From contig JAEUWY010000002.1 of NCBI GenBank assembly GCA_022059125.1, positions 1,426,001 through 1,490,000 of the forward strand: a DNA stretch of 64,000 bases. Direction: 5' to 3'. The first letter of the stretch is position 1. Every line of letters begins with the position of its first letter. Below the pieces are notes generated by a model. That model saw only the letters and a program-made list of their open reading frames with translations. It made no database searches and was not told the origin of the DNA. The stretch is from Corynespora cassiicola. Its lineage: Eukaryota; Ascomycota; Dothideomycetes; Pleosporales; Corynesporascaceae. Both the position numbers and the translations under genes were made by a program. Below are positions 13,253 to 24,079 of this stretch, one piece after another.

Positions 13253-14338
13253 ATGGCTTCCACTTCACTTGTCAATATCGATCTCCAGGGCAAGCTTCCC
13301 AAAATTGCCTCTGGTAAAGTTCGGGATCTCTTTGTAGTAGACGACAACACATTGTTGTTCGTTGCGAGCGACCGAATATCGGCCTACGATGTGGTCATGG
13401 AGAATGTAAGTCATTCCGGTATCACCATTCGTAACCATGCGCGACAGTTTCAACATGGCAGATGTACTAGGCTCCATCTTTGTGTACCGGTCAATTGATC
13501 TATTCATACAGGGTATCCCAGGAAAGGGTGCGCTATTAACTTCGATGAGGTAGGTTCTTTTCTTTTGGCTTCCTTTGCATGGCGCATTGCTGATCGCAAT
13601 AGCATATTTTGGTTCCAATATCTCCAATCCAAGATCCCTGGACTAAAGACTCATTTCCTGAGCCAAACACTACCCGCCGGACTCGAAGAGTCACTGGATC
13701 CCTCAACTGTCGAATCACTCCGCCCCAGAAGCATGCAAGTACGCCGACTCCAAGTTGTGCCCGTTGAGTCCATTGTTAGAGGCTATATCACCGGATCTGG
13801 TTGGGCCGAGTACAAGAAGTCAGGCACTGTCAACGGGATCCCTTTGCCTTCTGGACTAGTAGAGGGTCAGAAGCTCCCAAAGCCACTCTGGACCCCTAGC
13901 ACCAAGGCCGAAATGGGGGCCAAGGACGAAAACATTAGCCCTGAACAAGCGCGAGAGCTGATTAGCAACCCTAAGGTCGCCGACCGAATTGAACAGCTCA
14001 GCCTTGATATCTACAGTGCTGCTGCGGAAAAAGCAGAGGCCTCGGGTATCATCCTAGCTGATACCAAATTCGAATTTGGTATAGACACGGCGAATGGTGA
14101 TGAAGTGGTCCTCATCGATGAGGTCCTGACACCGGACAGCAGTCGATTCTGGCCAAAGGACAGCTGGGAAGCTCATTTGGGGAAAGCACAACCCAGCTTT
14201 GACAAACAGTTCCTCCGAGATTGGCTTGTCTCGCAAGGCCTCAAAGGAAAAGATAATGTTGTCGTTCCGGGTGATGTGGTACGCCAGACCGCGGAGAAGT
14301 ACAAGGAGGCGTATGAGCGGATCACAGGAGCGAAATAG
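13253..14338 (+). CDS. ADE1: SAICAR synthetase (phosphoribosylaminoimidazole-succinocarboxamide synthase)
   Basis: Purine biosynthesis enzyme that joins CAIR and aspartate using ATP to give SAICAR in the cytosol. Exons 13253-13405, 13512-13549, 13603-14338 give 308 residues, matching the fungal enzyme of about 306. Visible motifs: N-terminal '[20 protein letters not shown]' and '[18 protein letters not shown]', spanning the first junction; central '[20 protein letters not shown]', with the Arg and Gly residues of the SAICAR signature; and 'DTKFEFGID', followed by '[16 protein letters not shown]'. The second exon is only 38 nt. The gene follows Met1 by 276 bases. A GAGTCA box (13208-13213), the Bas1/Gcn4-type core of yeast purine genes, lies 40 bases before the start; its relevance here is inference. 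Confidence 0.95.
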
Positions 14339-14610
14339 GAAGGTGTATGCCACGTGGGAACACTAGACAAGGCTCAGAAGTAGTGCCAAAAATCAAAACT
14401 CCATACATAAACTACTTTATTTCTCAGACATAGTCTTTCCAAAATTATTAGATGAAGCTGCCACATTAGGTAGGTACCCCAGAAATGCTAAATACACGTG
14501 ATTTCGTGTCCCATGCGTACCCTGACTCACGCTAGCTTCGCTCGGTTCTTGGCTCACTCTCGACTTCATCCATTCAACCTACATGCTGAGATCACCTACA
14601 GAGTACCAAC

Positions 14611-16214
14611 ATGACAGCTAATCAGTTCATAGCTCTTATTCGACTCCCGTTTCCCCGCGGAAACTTTCTGGATCCACCGCAGGTGAGCTATCAAGCATTT
14701 TTTCCCACTGTTCCGCTACTCATGCTTTAGGCGGATTGGAATGCCACGAAAGACCGCGCTTTGTGGAAAGTCATCTCCAAGTCATCTAAAACTAGTGATC
14801 TTAATTGTGGGTTGCCTTATCTTCGATAAATGCTTTAGCTAACTGCTGAAGGGGTGGAACTGTATGCTATATACGATCAGCTAGTAATAGTGTACTGATC
14901 TTGCTCCAGTGCGACTAGATTCCAAGTTCCCCCACCCTTTCTACTTCAACAAGCAGCTTGGCTATATGAACGGCATCTAGAACACGTGAGGTCACAGATG
15001 AAGAAGGTCGGAGGCGTGAACACACCGGCCATATCTAACCTTGCAACAAGCCAGGCGGCCGTTGGGGGTATACCTATGCGTAGAGTGGGCAGCGGTGGCT
15101 CAGGACGTATGTTCAGTCTTTGCATACTGTTATCTCACTCTAACCATGCAATTAGCTTCCAGAACCCCCTCGGCTCTATCAGTGCGGCCAAAAGAACCCC
15201 CAGCGCCGAGAGCAGAGACGAGTACGCCGGGTATGTCCACCAGTATCGCCCGATGTAAGAAGGTGTACTGACTCAAAAAGTTCCTCCACTGAGTCGAACA
15301 CCTTCCACAAACACAATCACTCAATCCAAGACAAACCCCCCACACGTCCCAAGTAGAACCTCTCTTCCACGTTCTACCCAACCTCTCCTTGGTAGTCCCA
15401 AATCGCCTGGCCAAGCTGGTCCCATGTCGTCATTTTCACATGCGTCGTACAAAGAAGTAGATCCTGAATCTCCTGATGACCCAGAGCCTTTTTCTTCGAG
15501 CTCCTCGACGTCTGATTCCGACGCAGAAAATCCTGCCCATAGAAGCCAATTATTCAAAAGGCCCCCGCGTTTCCGATCACAACGCACTCGAGAAGCTGAT
15601 GCTTATGATGATGCCTTGGATGAGGGAGATGAGGTGGAATCCGGCAACAACGCATCGCTTCCCTTTGCCCATGCCGCTGGAACTGCTCAGCTCAAGAGTG
15701 ACAGTAAGCAAACATCAAGAACATCTTCTTCACTTAAACGAGGGCATTATGTTCAGCCAGAGTCATCACGTGCGCAATCAAAGAAAGTCTTTGGCCAACC
15801 GAAGCAAGCAGCACAACGCATTGAAGGTAGCTCCTCTATGGCGAGCTCGGCTAGCGATGCACCTAAAGCGGTAGCACGAAGCCCTGGACCGCTGAGTCCT
15901 AAGCATCGCGCAGAACTTGCCAAACTAAGTCCCCGTAGGGCGATGTCGAGGAAAGATGGCAGCGAAGGGACGCCCAGTATGGGTAGTAGCTTCAGTGATA
16001 TTGATGGTATGTGCAGATATTTTCTTTCTGTTTGCTAGTATCCGGATGTATCTTCTTGGAGATGGAAATCATACCACCTAATGATATTGCCCTGCTGATT
16101 TGACACCTTGCAGATGCGAGCATAAGTCAATCTGCGCTTGAGGAGGCTCTGCTCAGCAATATACAGCATGGTCGTATGAGTACCCTTAGTCAGTTGCGGT
16201 CCAGGTATTTGTGA
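14611..16214 (+). CDS. ATG29: autophagy protein Atg29
   Basis: Component of the Atg17-Atg29-Atg31 scaffold that starts autophagosome formation at the phagophore assembly site. Seven exons restored by phase: 14611-14682, 14731-14806, 14852-14861, 14910-15106, 15156-15230, 15281-16006, 16114-16214; total 418 residues. The conserved N-terminal domain (about 1-85) starts 'MTANQFIALIRLPFPRG', passes through 'DLNWVELATRFQVPPPFL' and ends with 'QQAAWLYERHLEHVR'. The WVEL segment needs a 10-nt third exon. The middle is Ser/Pro-rich and disordered. The C-terminus 'SQSALEEALLSNIQHGRMST' followed by LSQLRSRYL is the typical fungal Atg29 end. Every junction has GT and AG, and the total length is a multiple of three. 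The family call is firm; the fifth intron (15231-15280) was placed by its CTGAC branch site. Confidence 0.88.
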
Positions 16215-16639
16215 GATGGTGGAACCAGTTTTAGGGGAAATCACATGCAATTTATATTCCATAATGTTTTGCTGAACCCCGTGCGTGTGTAAAGCCTAAG
16301 AGACGTTGAGATCTCATCCTTTCACTTCGTGGCGAGGGCTTGGCATTGCCTTTACTTCGAGCCCTTCCGTTTGATAAACAAACACATTCCTTCTCCTCAC
16401 TCTTGCCCGAAATTTTACACGACTGCAATACCTGCGTTTCTCATATAGCAGTGTCGCCGTGTATTCTCAGAGCGTGTCACTGAGAGTCTTTCTACGGTGC
16501 GCGCGCGAGTACTCAGCACAATACCTGCGCAGATACGGGCTCGGAAGCTTCTTCAAACGCCTATAATCAACCCGGCCTTTCATTCTAACGCAATATTACT
16601 GGTCTGGTACTTAGTCTTCAGTGCGCATCCTTCAACAAC
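16215..16639. other. intergenic
   Basis: 425 bases between the Atg29 stop and the next + gene. It is pyrimidine-rich near the right end. No ORF or RNA gene is recognisable. Confidence 0.5.
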
Positions 16640-18025
16640 ATGGATCCACCTGTCATTTTGATTCAAGACTGGAGTGACGGAACGCCAGTAACTGAGCTCT
16701 ACATTTGCGGAGAAAACGAGCTCAAATTGGAGAATGTGTACAAACAAATCGCACGTCTTCGTAAAATTCCTGGGCGCGGTCACTTGAAGGCAATCGCTGC
16801 TCGTCATGGTCGAGGCACAGGTGACTTCTTCCCTATATGAATTTGAGCGATGGCTGACAAAATTAAAGTCCCGCGTCTTTTCCCGTGCACAAGGGCATGG
16901 GCAGATGATTTCTTTCAATGCGTTGCTTATATCGTTGATTATCTCGCCGACTTCTTCGCCCACGATACCGTGGAAATGCAGAGTATCTGGTTTCATTTCC
17001 TTGACCAGCTTCAGGATATCAAGACAGAGTTGCCACACAAGTCATGGCAGGGAGCTGTTCCTTTTTGTAATCATTCTCACGAGTTTGGTTATTACTGGGA
17101 CTCTTCTCTGGCTCTCATGAACAAAGTTCTTCTCTACAGCGCTCGCAACGCTATGGCCCAAGTCAATTTACCCTCAACTGTGCCTGAAATCACCGGCATC
17201 AACACAGGAAAATACAAAGCTGGCCTGTCTAAGTGGCAGCAATTTCTACTTAACCGTTCTCCGGGATTTTCTGTGTCACCAGAAGACCGAGTCTACTATC
17301 AAAATCGCATCGAAGAGGAGGGACTCACCATGGAGCAGCATCTTCCAACTGGAGCATTGGCAATTATCCAGAAGCACACCAATCGAGCACGCTCCTTCGC
17401 GGTCAAGCTTGCGCAGGTCAGTCCCATTCTCTCCCGATCTCAAAATTTCTATTGAAAAACATAGTCTACTGCTGAGTCATCCGAGGAGGCAAGTAATGAT
17501 AGAGCGGCCGAAATTCTCGCTGAATTCGATGCAAACGTATGTACCCTTCCAACACATATGCAACCCACTAATAATGATCCAGAGTATCGATTTCGTGAAT
17601 CCACGCTACTATACGACGATTGACGGTCGCACTCAGCTCATTCAACAAGTAAGTCGCTCCACGTGATTATTTAGATTATTGGGCTAACCTGCAAAGATGC
17701 ATCCAAAGGGCCCCCAAGCGGATACCCCAATGAGGCCTAGGGAGCCACTGGATGAGGATGCACAAAGCGAAAAACCTAACTTCCAAATGCTTAACGAGCA
17801 TCTTGGCATGTACTCTCTCCAATATAATTTGATCTCTTCACTAATGGAATTATAGCCAGATTGAAGCGAAGCGAGGGATTCAAGAACCCTCGCGAGAACA
17901 ATGAATTTGAGATGTGGACTGTTACATCCTCCACAGACAATGACGGGAGGGGTCTCGCCGAGGTTGTGAAAGGCTATCATGATATGTTTGATGAGTGGGC
18001 GTTCGAGGGTGACGATGAACTCTGA
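16640..18025 (+). CDS. hypothetical protein, 381 residues, family not recognised
   Basis: Six exons fit splice signals and phase: 16640-16820, 16869-17416, 17465-17536, 17583-17648, 17697-17805, 17856-18025. The total is 1146 nt, a multiple of three, with stop TGA. I do not recognise the family. The N-terminus reads 'MDPPVILIQDWSDGTPVTEL'. Residues about 70-160 are rich in aromatic and His residues ('WADDFFQCVAYIVDYLADFF', 'NHSHEFGYYWDSSLALMNKV'). The C-terminal third is polar and ends acidic ('MFDEWAFEGDDEL'). No signal peptide or TM is seen. The last intron must begin with GC, not GT: the only GT donor nearby gives an early stop after a short foreign tail. A real gene is likely because six exons keep frame together; function unknown. 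Confidence 0.7.
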
Positions 18026-18497
18026 GAACATTTGGTCTTTCGAGGCGGTTACCATGTAAATTGAACCTCGGAAAACTTGATAATTCAACTGGATCAACAT
18101 GCACGTTGTTTCCTCACTTCTAGATCATCTAAAGATCTAGTTTGGAGAATTACAACGTGTACCATATATCTAATAAACGACTCTAGTGTACTAAAACTTG
18201 CATATTGCTGATTGCAAAGACATATACCTTTGTAGTATAGAGATCTAAATTCCGAGTCTTGCCGTTCTAGCTATTTGCTTCGTTATTTTCTAAAGGTGAT
18301 TAAACGCTGCACATCTACACACCCCAATCAGGAGCACCTCTAGCATGGATGCGATGTCTTTCAGTCTTGTATTGACCTACCTTATAGCTTGGCCGAACTA
18401 GGAAGTCTGATCAGTGTAGATTCATTGCCCACGCTTCTTTCCACCGACGAGAATTCAGTTACCTACCATAATCTTCCTTCACCAATACTTCACCACC
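18026..18497. other. intergenic
   Basis: 472 bases, AT-rich, without a supported gene. The last about 80 bases are C/T-rich and lead into a well-placed ATG at 18498, resembling a fungal 5' leader. Confidence 0.5.
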
Positions 18498-18858
18498 ATG
18501 CCTCCCTCGAAAAACCCCCATACCATGCATACACCAGGCCAAGACGGTGAGTGTACATTTACCAAATTGTTTTATTGTAGACTACAACTCCTATGTATAT
18601 ATACGTATGGATCTGCTTGTGTGCGTATCATCCACTCAACCTGTGACATCCTCTTTCCACACATCCATCTACCAACCACGCCTCAAAACCAGCTGAGCAG
18701 CGCGAAAAAAAGGAGCATGAGCATACCGCGGACCCCAACCCACACCTAACACTCCAGCCAACAATGCCCTATTACTCCCACTCCAATACGTCCGAAGACA
18801 AGCAACGAGCCCGAGTCCGCACCCATCCTCCTCCCCTTCTTCCGCTCGCCCCCTCATA
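18498..18858 (+). CDS. possible small two-exon gene
   Basis: An ATG in a CACC-ATG context (18498) opens a 16-codon first exon that ends with a GTGAGT donor at 18547. A CAG acceptor ends at 18692. The second exon in phase reads a Glu/Lys/His-rich peptide starting 'AEQREKKEHEHTADPNPHL' and continues to a TAG at 18856-18858, for about 71 residues in total. The second half is low-complexity (Pro, Arg, Ser), so the true 3' structure may differ. I do not recognise the protein. Support is the start context, the good splice sites and the hydrophilic composition; it could also be chance. Confidence 0.35.
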
Positions 18859-20385
18859 GAAAAAAAAAGAAAAAGCCACCCAACAACAGGAAAGGAAAAT
18901 GAAATGGCTAAACCATGTGGATATGCGAGAGATACCAAAAAAAAAAACAGAAGAAAACACGCAAAACGGATGGGGATATCCTCGGCGCATACAAGATCGA
19001 AAAACCAAACAGCCGCCTTTACCGCACCGACATGCGATCATTTCCTACCACCCATCCACCCAACTCGATGAACAAGAGAAGGCAGGGGAGATGGGGAAAC
19101 AAGATGCCGGGACCTGACAATGCCGCATGTCTGCAAATGGCGCACCAAAAGTACAAAAGAAAACTCTCCCCTCCTCGAAGGTACCTTCAAGGCAGGTAGA
19201 TGGGCGAGCAGGCACCGACAAGGCAATGCAAACAGGCATGGGCAAACAGGTGCGCATCCCACACCTCACACCCCCTCAACTCCCACCAAATACAACAGCC
19301 CAGCACCTTCCGCGCCCCCCAAAAAATCGTACAAGTGCTCAAAAGTGCGTATATGTGCATATTTGCCATTCGATCCTCTCTCTTCCCCCGCCCCTCAGCA
19401 GAGAGCAGGGGGAGGCCCACCACGCCTCAGGTCCAAGACTAGAAATTAAGTACACAGAATGCAACATTCAAAGCCCCATTGTCCCCGCTCCGCATCGATG
19501 CACATAACAGCATCGCTCCCTTGTCATTCCTCCCGCTAACCCATCCTCCCAACCTCTCAAGTCCAAGCAAAGACCGCAATAGACGAGTCGAACGAGCAGG
19601 AAGGGAAAGCGGACAGGCAAGGAAAGTCAAGGGAGAGATGCGCCCGGGTCGCATCAAGGCCGTGAGCCGCAGGAAACAAGGGACAGAAAAAGTCGACAGG
19701 GAGGTCGGCGAGCGCGTCGGTATGTTCGCTCGCTCGCTCGCTCGCTCCATCTAAATAGGCCAACGCCGTCCGCCCATACGTTTCACGGACGGACGCGCAC
19801 GAATCGAAAGACGCGACAATTCCGAATCTGCTGTATCGAGAAAGAGGAGAAAAAGGAAATATCGGAAAAAACGGCCCAGATCCGCCTCGTTGTGCGTTCG
19901 CATATATGTATGTGTACTCGAGTTCGGCGGGCTTCCCTCACGGGCCATTCGTTTGAGAGGGGGCTCTCGTGTGCGTGCAAAAAGCGTTGGTAAACGCCAG
20001 GCATACTTTTTGTACACAAGTATTCCAGTAAAGTTGGAAAAAAAGTAAAAAAAAGATGATTTCGAATGCAATGGTCGTGAACACCGACAGTCGGTATGTC
20101 GGAGAAGGAAAAGAAAAAAGAAAAAGAAGAGAAAACTGGACGACGGAGAGGCTGGGCCGGAGTGACGTCCAAGGGTATCAGATGGTAGGTAGAGGGGTAA
20201 CCGCGCCAGCGGGAGAACAGGAAGTGAGTGAATGAGTCGGGTATGTTCGTGTGTGATATGTCGTGTCGTAAACTAGATGCTACGAGCGATGACCAGATCG
20301 CAGCGGTAGAAATGTCGAAGTCTGTTCTCAAGCTGGTGCGTATAAACCGGTTACATGTCCCAGGATTGTCGAGCTTGTGCCGTTA
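18859..20385. other. long T-poor stretch between converging genes
   Basis: About 1.5 kb upstream of the palI stop. From about 18.7 to 20.2 kb the + strand is rich in A, C and G and poor in T, with several A runs and an (GCTC)n run at 19727-19747. ORFs of up to 182 codons occur on both strands but look like low-complexity read-through. It may be a long 3' UTR or a non-coding transcript from the + strand. Confidence 0.4.
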
Positions 20386-22704
20386 CTACATAGCACCAGC
20401 TCCGGGGTATCGTCCATCACGGTCCATCATCATCGTTGGGCCCATAGCCCCGCCACGGGGTCCCCCACGGCCTCGGCCCCTGCCCCGACCGCGGCCCATA
20501 CCAACACCAGGAACGGCAAAGTCGGGATTCGCAGCGTTGGCCTCGAGGATGACGTCTTCCTGCCTCATTGGCCTTCTACCACCGTAGGGGCCATATTGTC
20601 CTGGAAGGGGCGGGCCGTCCATTTGCCCAGGGCCTGGCCTCCATGCAGGGTTTATGCCTCGCTGTGAGACCGATGTGAAGTGGGAAGCTTCTGAAGCGGC
20701 AGGCGAGCGCGAGCCGTCCTGCAGATCCTCGTACGAAGAATTCCGCATCAGATTGGGATCACTCAGGTTGAGTGTCGGGTTCTGTGTCGGGTTGTTGGAG
20801 GCGTTTAGGAGGTTGGGGTTCGACTGCTGGAAACCACCAGGCATCAAGGACGATGGCATCTGGGGAGGCGGAGGGTTGTTATACGGCTCCGCGAACTTTG
20901 GATCAACATCTTCGTAATAGTCTGAGCTTCTGTTATTATTTGGCACACCGACAGTTGACAGCTGAGCTGGCAATTCTACGGGGGAGTCTTGGATGGGGGA
21001 AAGCCCACGGCTATTATTGCTGTTGTTTGTCTGCAGCGTCTGATCAGATGGGTTCCCATTTGCGTTCCAGTTGGAGCGCGGGGCAACGTATTGGTTGTCA
21101 CTAACCTCATTAGCACTTGGAATGATCCGAACGAGGGTGCGAACTTACTCTTGCGAATACGAGCTAGTGGGGCTCATTGGCCCAGATGGCCTCCGCTGTG
21201 TGGATGATTCTGGGAAGCCGCCCTGCTGGAGCGCAAGCATGCCTTGGACGTCACCATCGCTCTCTCTTAGACCGTAGTTCTGGTTGTTGGCATTGTTCAC
21301 AGGAGGGGTGCCCATCCGATGATCCATCTCAATCGCTTGTCCGATGGCCATCCCAGGCTGCATGTGAGGCGGAGATCCGCCGCGGTTTCCATAAGGTGAC
21401 GCGTCACGAGGAGGCTGCGCGCCTTGACCGTAGATGCCGTTGTTGTAGCCAGGAGGGGGAACACCACGGCCCATAGGTCCAGGGCCTGGCATAGGTCCAG
21501 GCCCGGGACCAGGGCGCATGCCGCCCCGACCACCTCCATTCCATCCTGGTGGCGGTGGTCCTCGCATCCCACCCCGCGGTCCAAAGCCTCCACGTGGTGG
21601 GCCATAACCTCCCCGCGGCGGATATCCTCCTCTTCCGCGGCCTCCAAACGGACCGCCCCTGTTAGGCGGCGGGCCCATTCTCGGCGGGTTCTGCATCATG
21701 AAGCCGTCATTGGGCATTGGTGGAATCGGATTGCCGTACTGATCGATCGGCTGCCGCCCGCGGCCTGAAGGGCCCCTCGACGGGTTCAAGGACCTGTCTG
21801 GGCCCTCTCTTCCAGCACTGCTGTTCGTCTTGAGCGAGGGGTTTCGTTGGTTAAGGGGAACGGTGTCGTCCTGCGTCTGCTGTTTCTGCAAGTCGAATGT
21901 GGTGAACTCGGGTAGCTTATCCCTTCCAGACATCATGGTATCTCCAGACAGCGGGGGCGGCGATTCGGCCTTGGGTAGAGCGTCCTGCGTGGCAGCGACG
22001 TTGCGGTTGGCATAATAGGCCTGGCCGTTCATATCCACATTCTCTGCGATCCGCCTCTTCCGAGCCTTGCGACTGACCAGAGTCCTCCTCATTGCACAGG
22101 TGACGATGCCGCTTGCGACAATGATGATGGTGGCAGCTAACACGATCCATCCTCCCCATGCCATGTGCGGAACGAACAGCAGAATGTCGACCAGGAAGGC
22201 GAGCAGGGAGACCAACAGGGTGGGAAATGTAAGGATCAACAAGGCGAGGAGGTAGCGCGGCGAGTGCGCAGGGGAGTGGAAGTGTGCTGCCACGGAGAGG
22301 GCGAAGCATACTAGCGTCAACAGGGCAGCGACGGGATGGACGATAAGAATGGAAGAAAGCGAGTGTCGAGTGGCTGAGGGCAGCGAGAACTCCGAGTCAG
22401 GCGCATTGGCAAAGAGGTTGTCTGTAAGGGCACGTCAGTCTGTCAGTCTCGCTCCATGTCTCGCATGTTGCACGTCGTGATCCGCGGCGTCGGAAGCTCG
22501 CGTCGGGCAGAACTTACCGGTGTCGTAGCCGATCATGGGCCCTTTGCAATCGCCATTTTCGCAGTATCCAAAGACGCCAAAGTTGACGCCGCGGAAGGTA
22601 GCGAGCGGGATGGCGCCAATGATGGGGGTAGAGAGCGTGGAGAGGAGCAACAGCACAAAGGCAGCGAAGAATAGTATGGATAGGGGCGTGGCCGGTCGCA
22701 ACAT
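20386..22704 (-). CDS. palI: pH-response regulator palI/Rim9
   Basis: Membrane component of the ambient-pH sensing complex (with PalH) that at alkaline pH leads to processing of the PacC transcription factor. Exons 22704-22518, 22421-21149, 21100-20386 give 724 residues. The N-terminus 'MLRPATPLSILFFAAFVLLL' is the palI signature and forms TM1. An extracellular loop with 'FGVFGYCENGDC' follows. TM2-TM4 lie at about 85-110, 115-145 and 147-170. The remaining about 550 residues are cytosolic, Gly/Pro/Arg/Asn-rich, with RGG-type repeats near 340-400 and again at the end ('GMGRGRGRGRGRGGPRGG'), typical of filamentous-fungal PalI. All junctions keep phase; the second intron is 48 nt. It is related to the Sur7-like gene at 8.4 kb by its four-TM core. 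Confidence 0.95.
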
Positions 22705-24079
22705 GGCGGCGGAGGGTGGGTAGCGCGAGTCCTGGCGAAGAGCCGGCCCGCCAGAGACCGGTCCTCGAGACTCGGCGGCGTGGTGGTGGTGGGGAGGGCA
22801 GGTGCGGTGTCGTCGACGTCGTTTGCGGAGGCAGGTGCAGAGGTGTGCGGTGCTGCACCACTACAGAGAGCTGCGTGGGCGTGGGCGTGGGCGCACGGGC
22901 GTGGGTATGCAAGCGGCTCGGGGCGCTGGTGAGACAGGTCGAAAACGGGCCTCTACGCGCGGCAGGCCTGGGAAACGAGCGACGATTTCAGTTGAGCGGG
23001 CGATGCTTGCAGTGGCATTGGGACTGCGGCCGGGCGCACGAGATCGAGGTCGAGGTCGAGGTCGAGGACGGGGTCGGGTCGCAGGCGCAGGCGCAGGCGC
23101 AATGTCGTCGGCGTCGTCGTTGTCGTCGTCCTGCAGGCGGAGGGAGTAGGCAGGTCGCTGCGGGCGGGGAGAGTGCGTGGACGAGAGGTCCTGAGGTTGG
23201 CGGACGGGCGCAGGACTAGGCGTGGGACGGCTCCAGAGCGAGCGAGCCTTGGGACAAGGAGAGACGGGACGGTACCAGACCCCGGGCAGCCAATGGGCGG
23301 GGAAGGATGCGCTGACCGAAGCCGGCTAGAAACGACTTTGCGCGATGGAGCTATCTAACTTCGTGTTGGACTATCGACTGCAGCTGCTCCCAACTTTGCT
23401 GGAAAGGTTAGCCAGCCCGATGTGCCCAGCACGTGTGGTTGTTGGTGGAGGATCTGTCCGGCTGCCTCTCCCCCCATCCCACGGCCTTCGCGCCCACGCC
23501 TCGCTGCTGTCAGTCTCAACCTGACCCCCCAAGCAGGATCGCCCTCAATTTCAGACGTCGCACTGCGCGCCCGCTGCTCAGCCTCGCGTCTGGCACCCAC
23601 CCGGTGCGCGTCAAACATCTCAACGTGAGAGAGCCTGTGTCAGATTCAGCCTGGCTCCGGCACCTCTTGTCGCGTCCGGCGCCGTGATTGGCCTGACCCA
23701 CCCGCCCAGGGCCAATCGAGGGCATTAGAGCCCGTCCCGCAATCGTTCTCCCAGAGCCGCGACACTTCGGCCCTACCAAAAATGGCCCCAAAAATAATAA
23801 CGGCCATCATTATCTGTCGCGCGCCCCTGTCCATGCCAATCACACAAAATCCCCCGTGACCCACAAACGGCCTGATTGCTCACTTGGCAGGCGTGAACTT
23901 GTATTTGCTTGATTCTGTTTGAATATTCATTGGATATGCAGACTGCCCCAGACCCGATAAGCTTCCCCACGAGTGACCAACGCCTGGTGAACTGGAGTCC
24001 GAGTCCGGATATCTACATTGCACGTTTTCATATGAACCTCATGTGCTCATCGCCCTTTTTTTTGCTCCGTCATCTTCCC
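22705..24079. other. palI upstream region with GC-rich tandem repeats
   Basis: 1375 bases between palI (start) and RPS4 (stop), both on the minus strand. 22.7-23.4 kb is very GC-rich with short tandem repeats. GCCAGG/GCCAAG-type cores (CCTGGC near 22732, CTTGGC near 23883) match the PacC core but are short enough to be chance. ORFs on both strands here appear only because stops are rare. No gene supported. Confidence 0.5.
22870..23132 (+). repeat. short GC-rich tandem repeats
   Basis: Adjacent simple repeats upstream of palI: GTGGGC units (about 22874-22895), GAGGTC units (about 23044-23072), CAGGCG units (about 23080-23099) and TCGTCG units (about 23105-23130). Confidence 0.8.

Noticed and set aside
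15255..15280. 26-nt intron in ATG29 using a GTAAGA donor
   Set aside because: Too short for splicing; the upstream GTATGT donor at 15231 gives a 50-nt intron with a CTGAC branch site in the right phase.
22716..23219. 167-codon + strand ORF upstream of palI
   Set aside because: Made of tandem GC repeats read as Arg/Gly/Glu strings; no start context or family.
22730..23890. PacC-like GCCARG cores upstream of palI
   Set aside because: A six-base degenerate motif occurs by chance in 1.4 kb of GC-rich DNA, and palI is not known to need PacC control.
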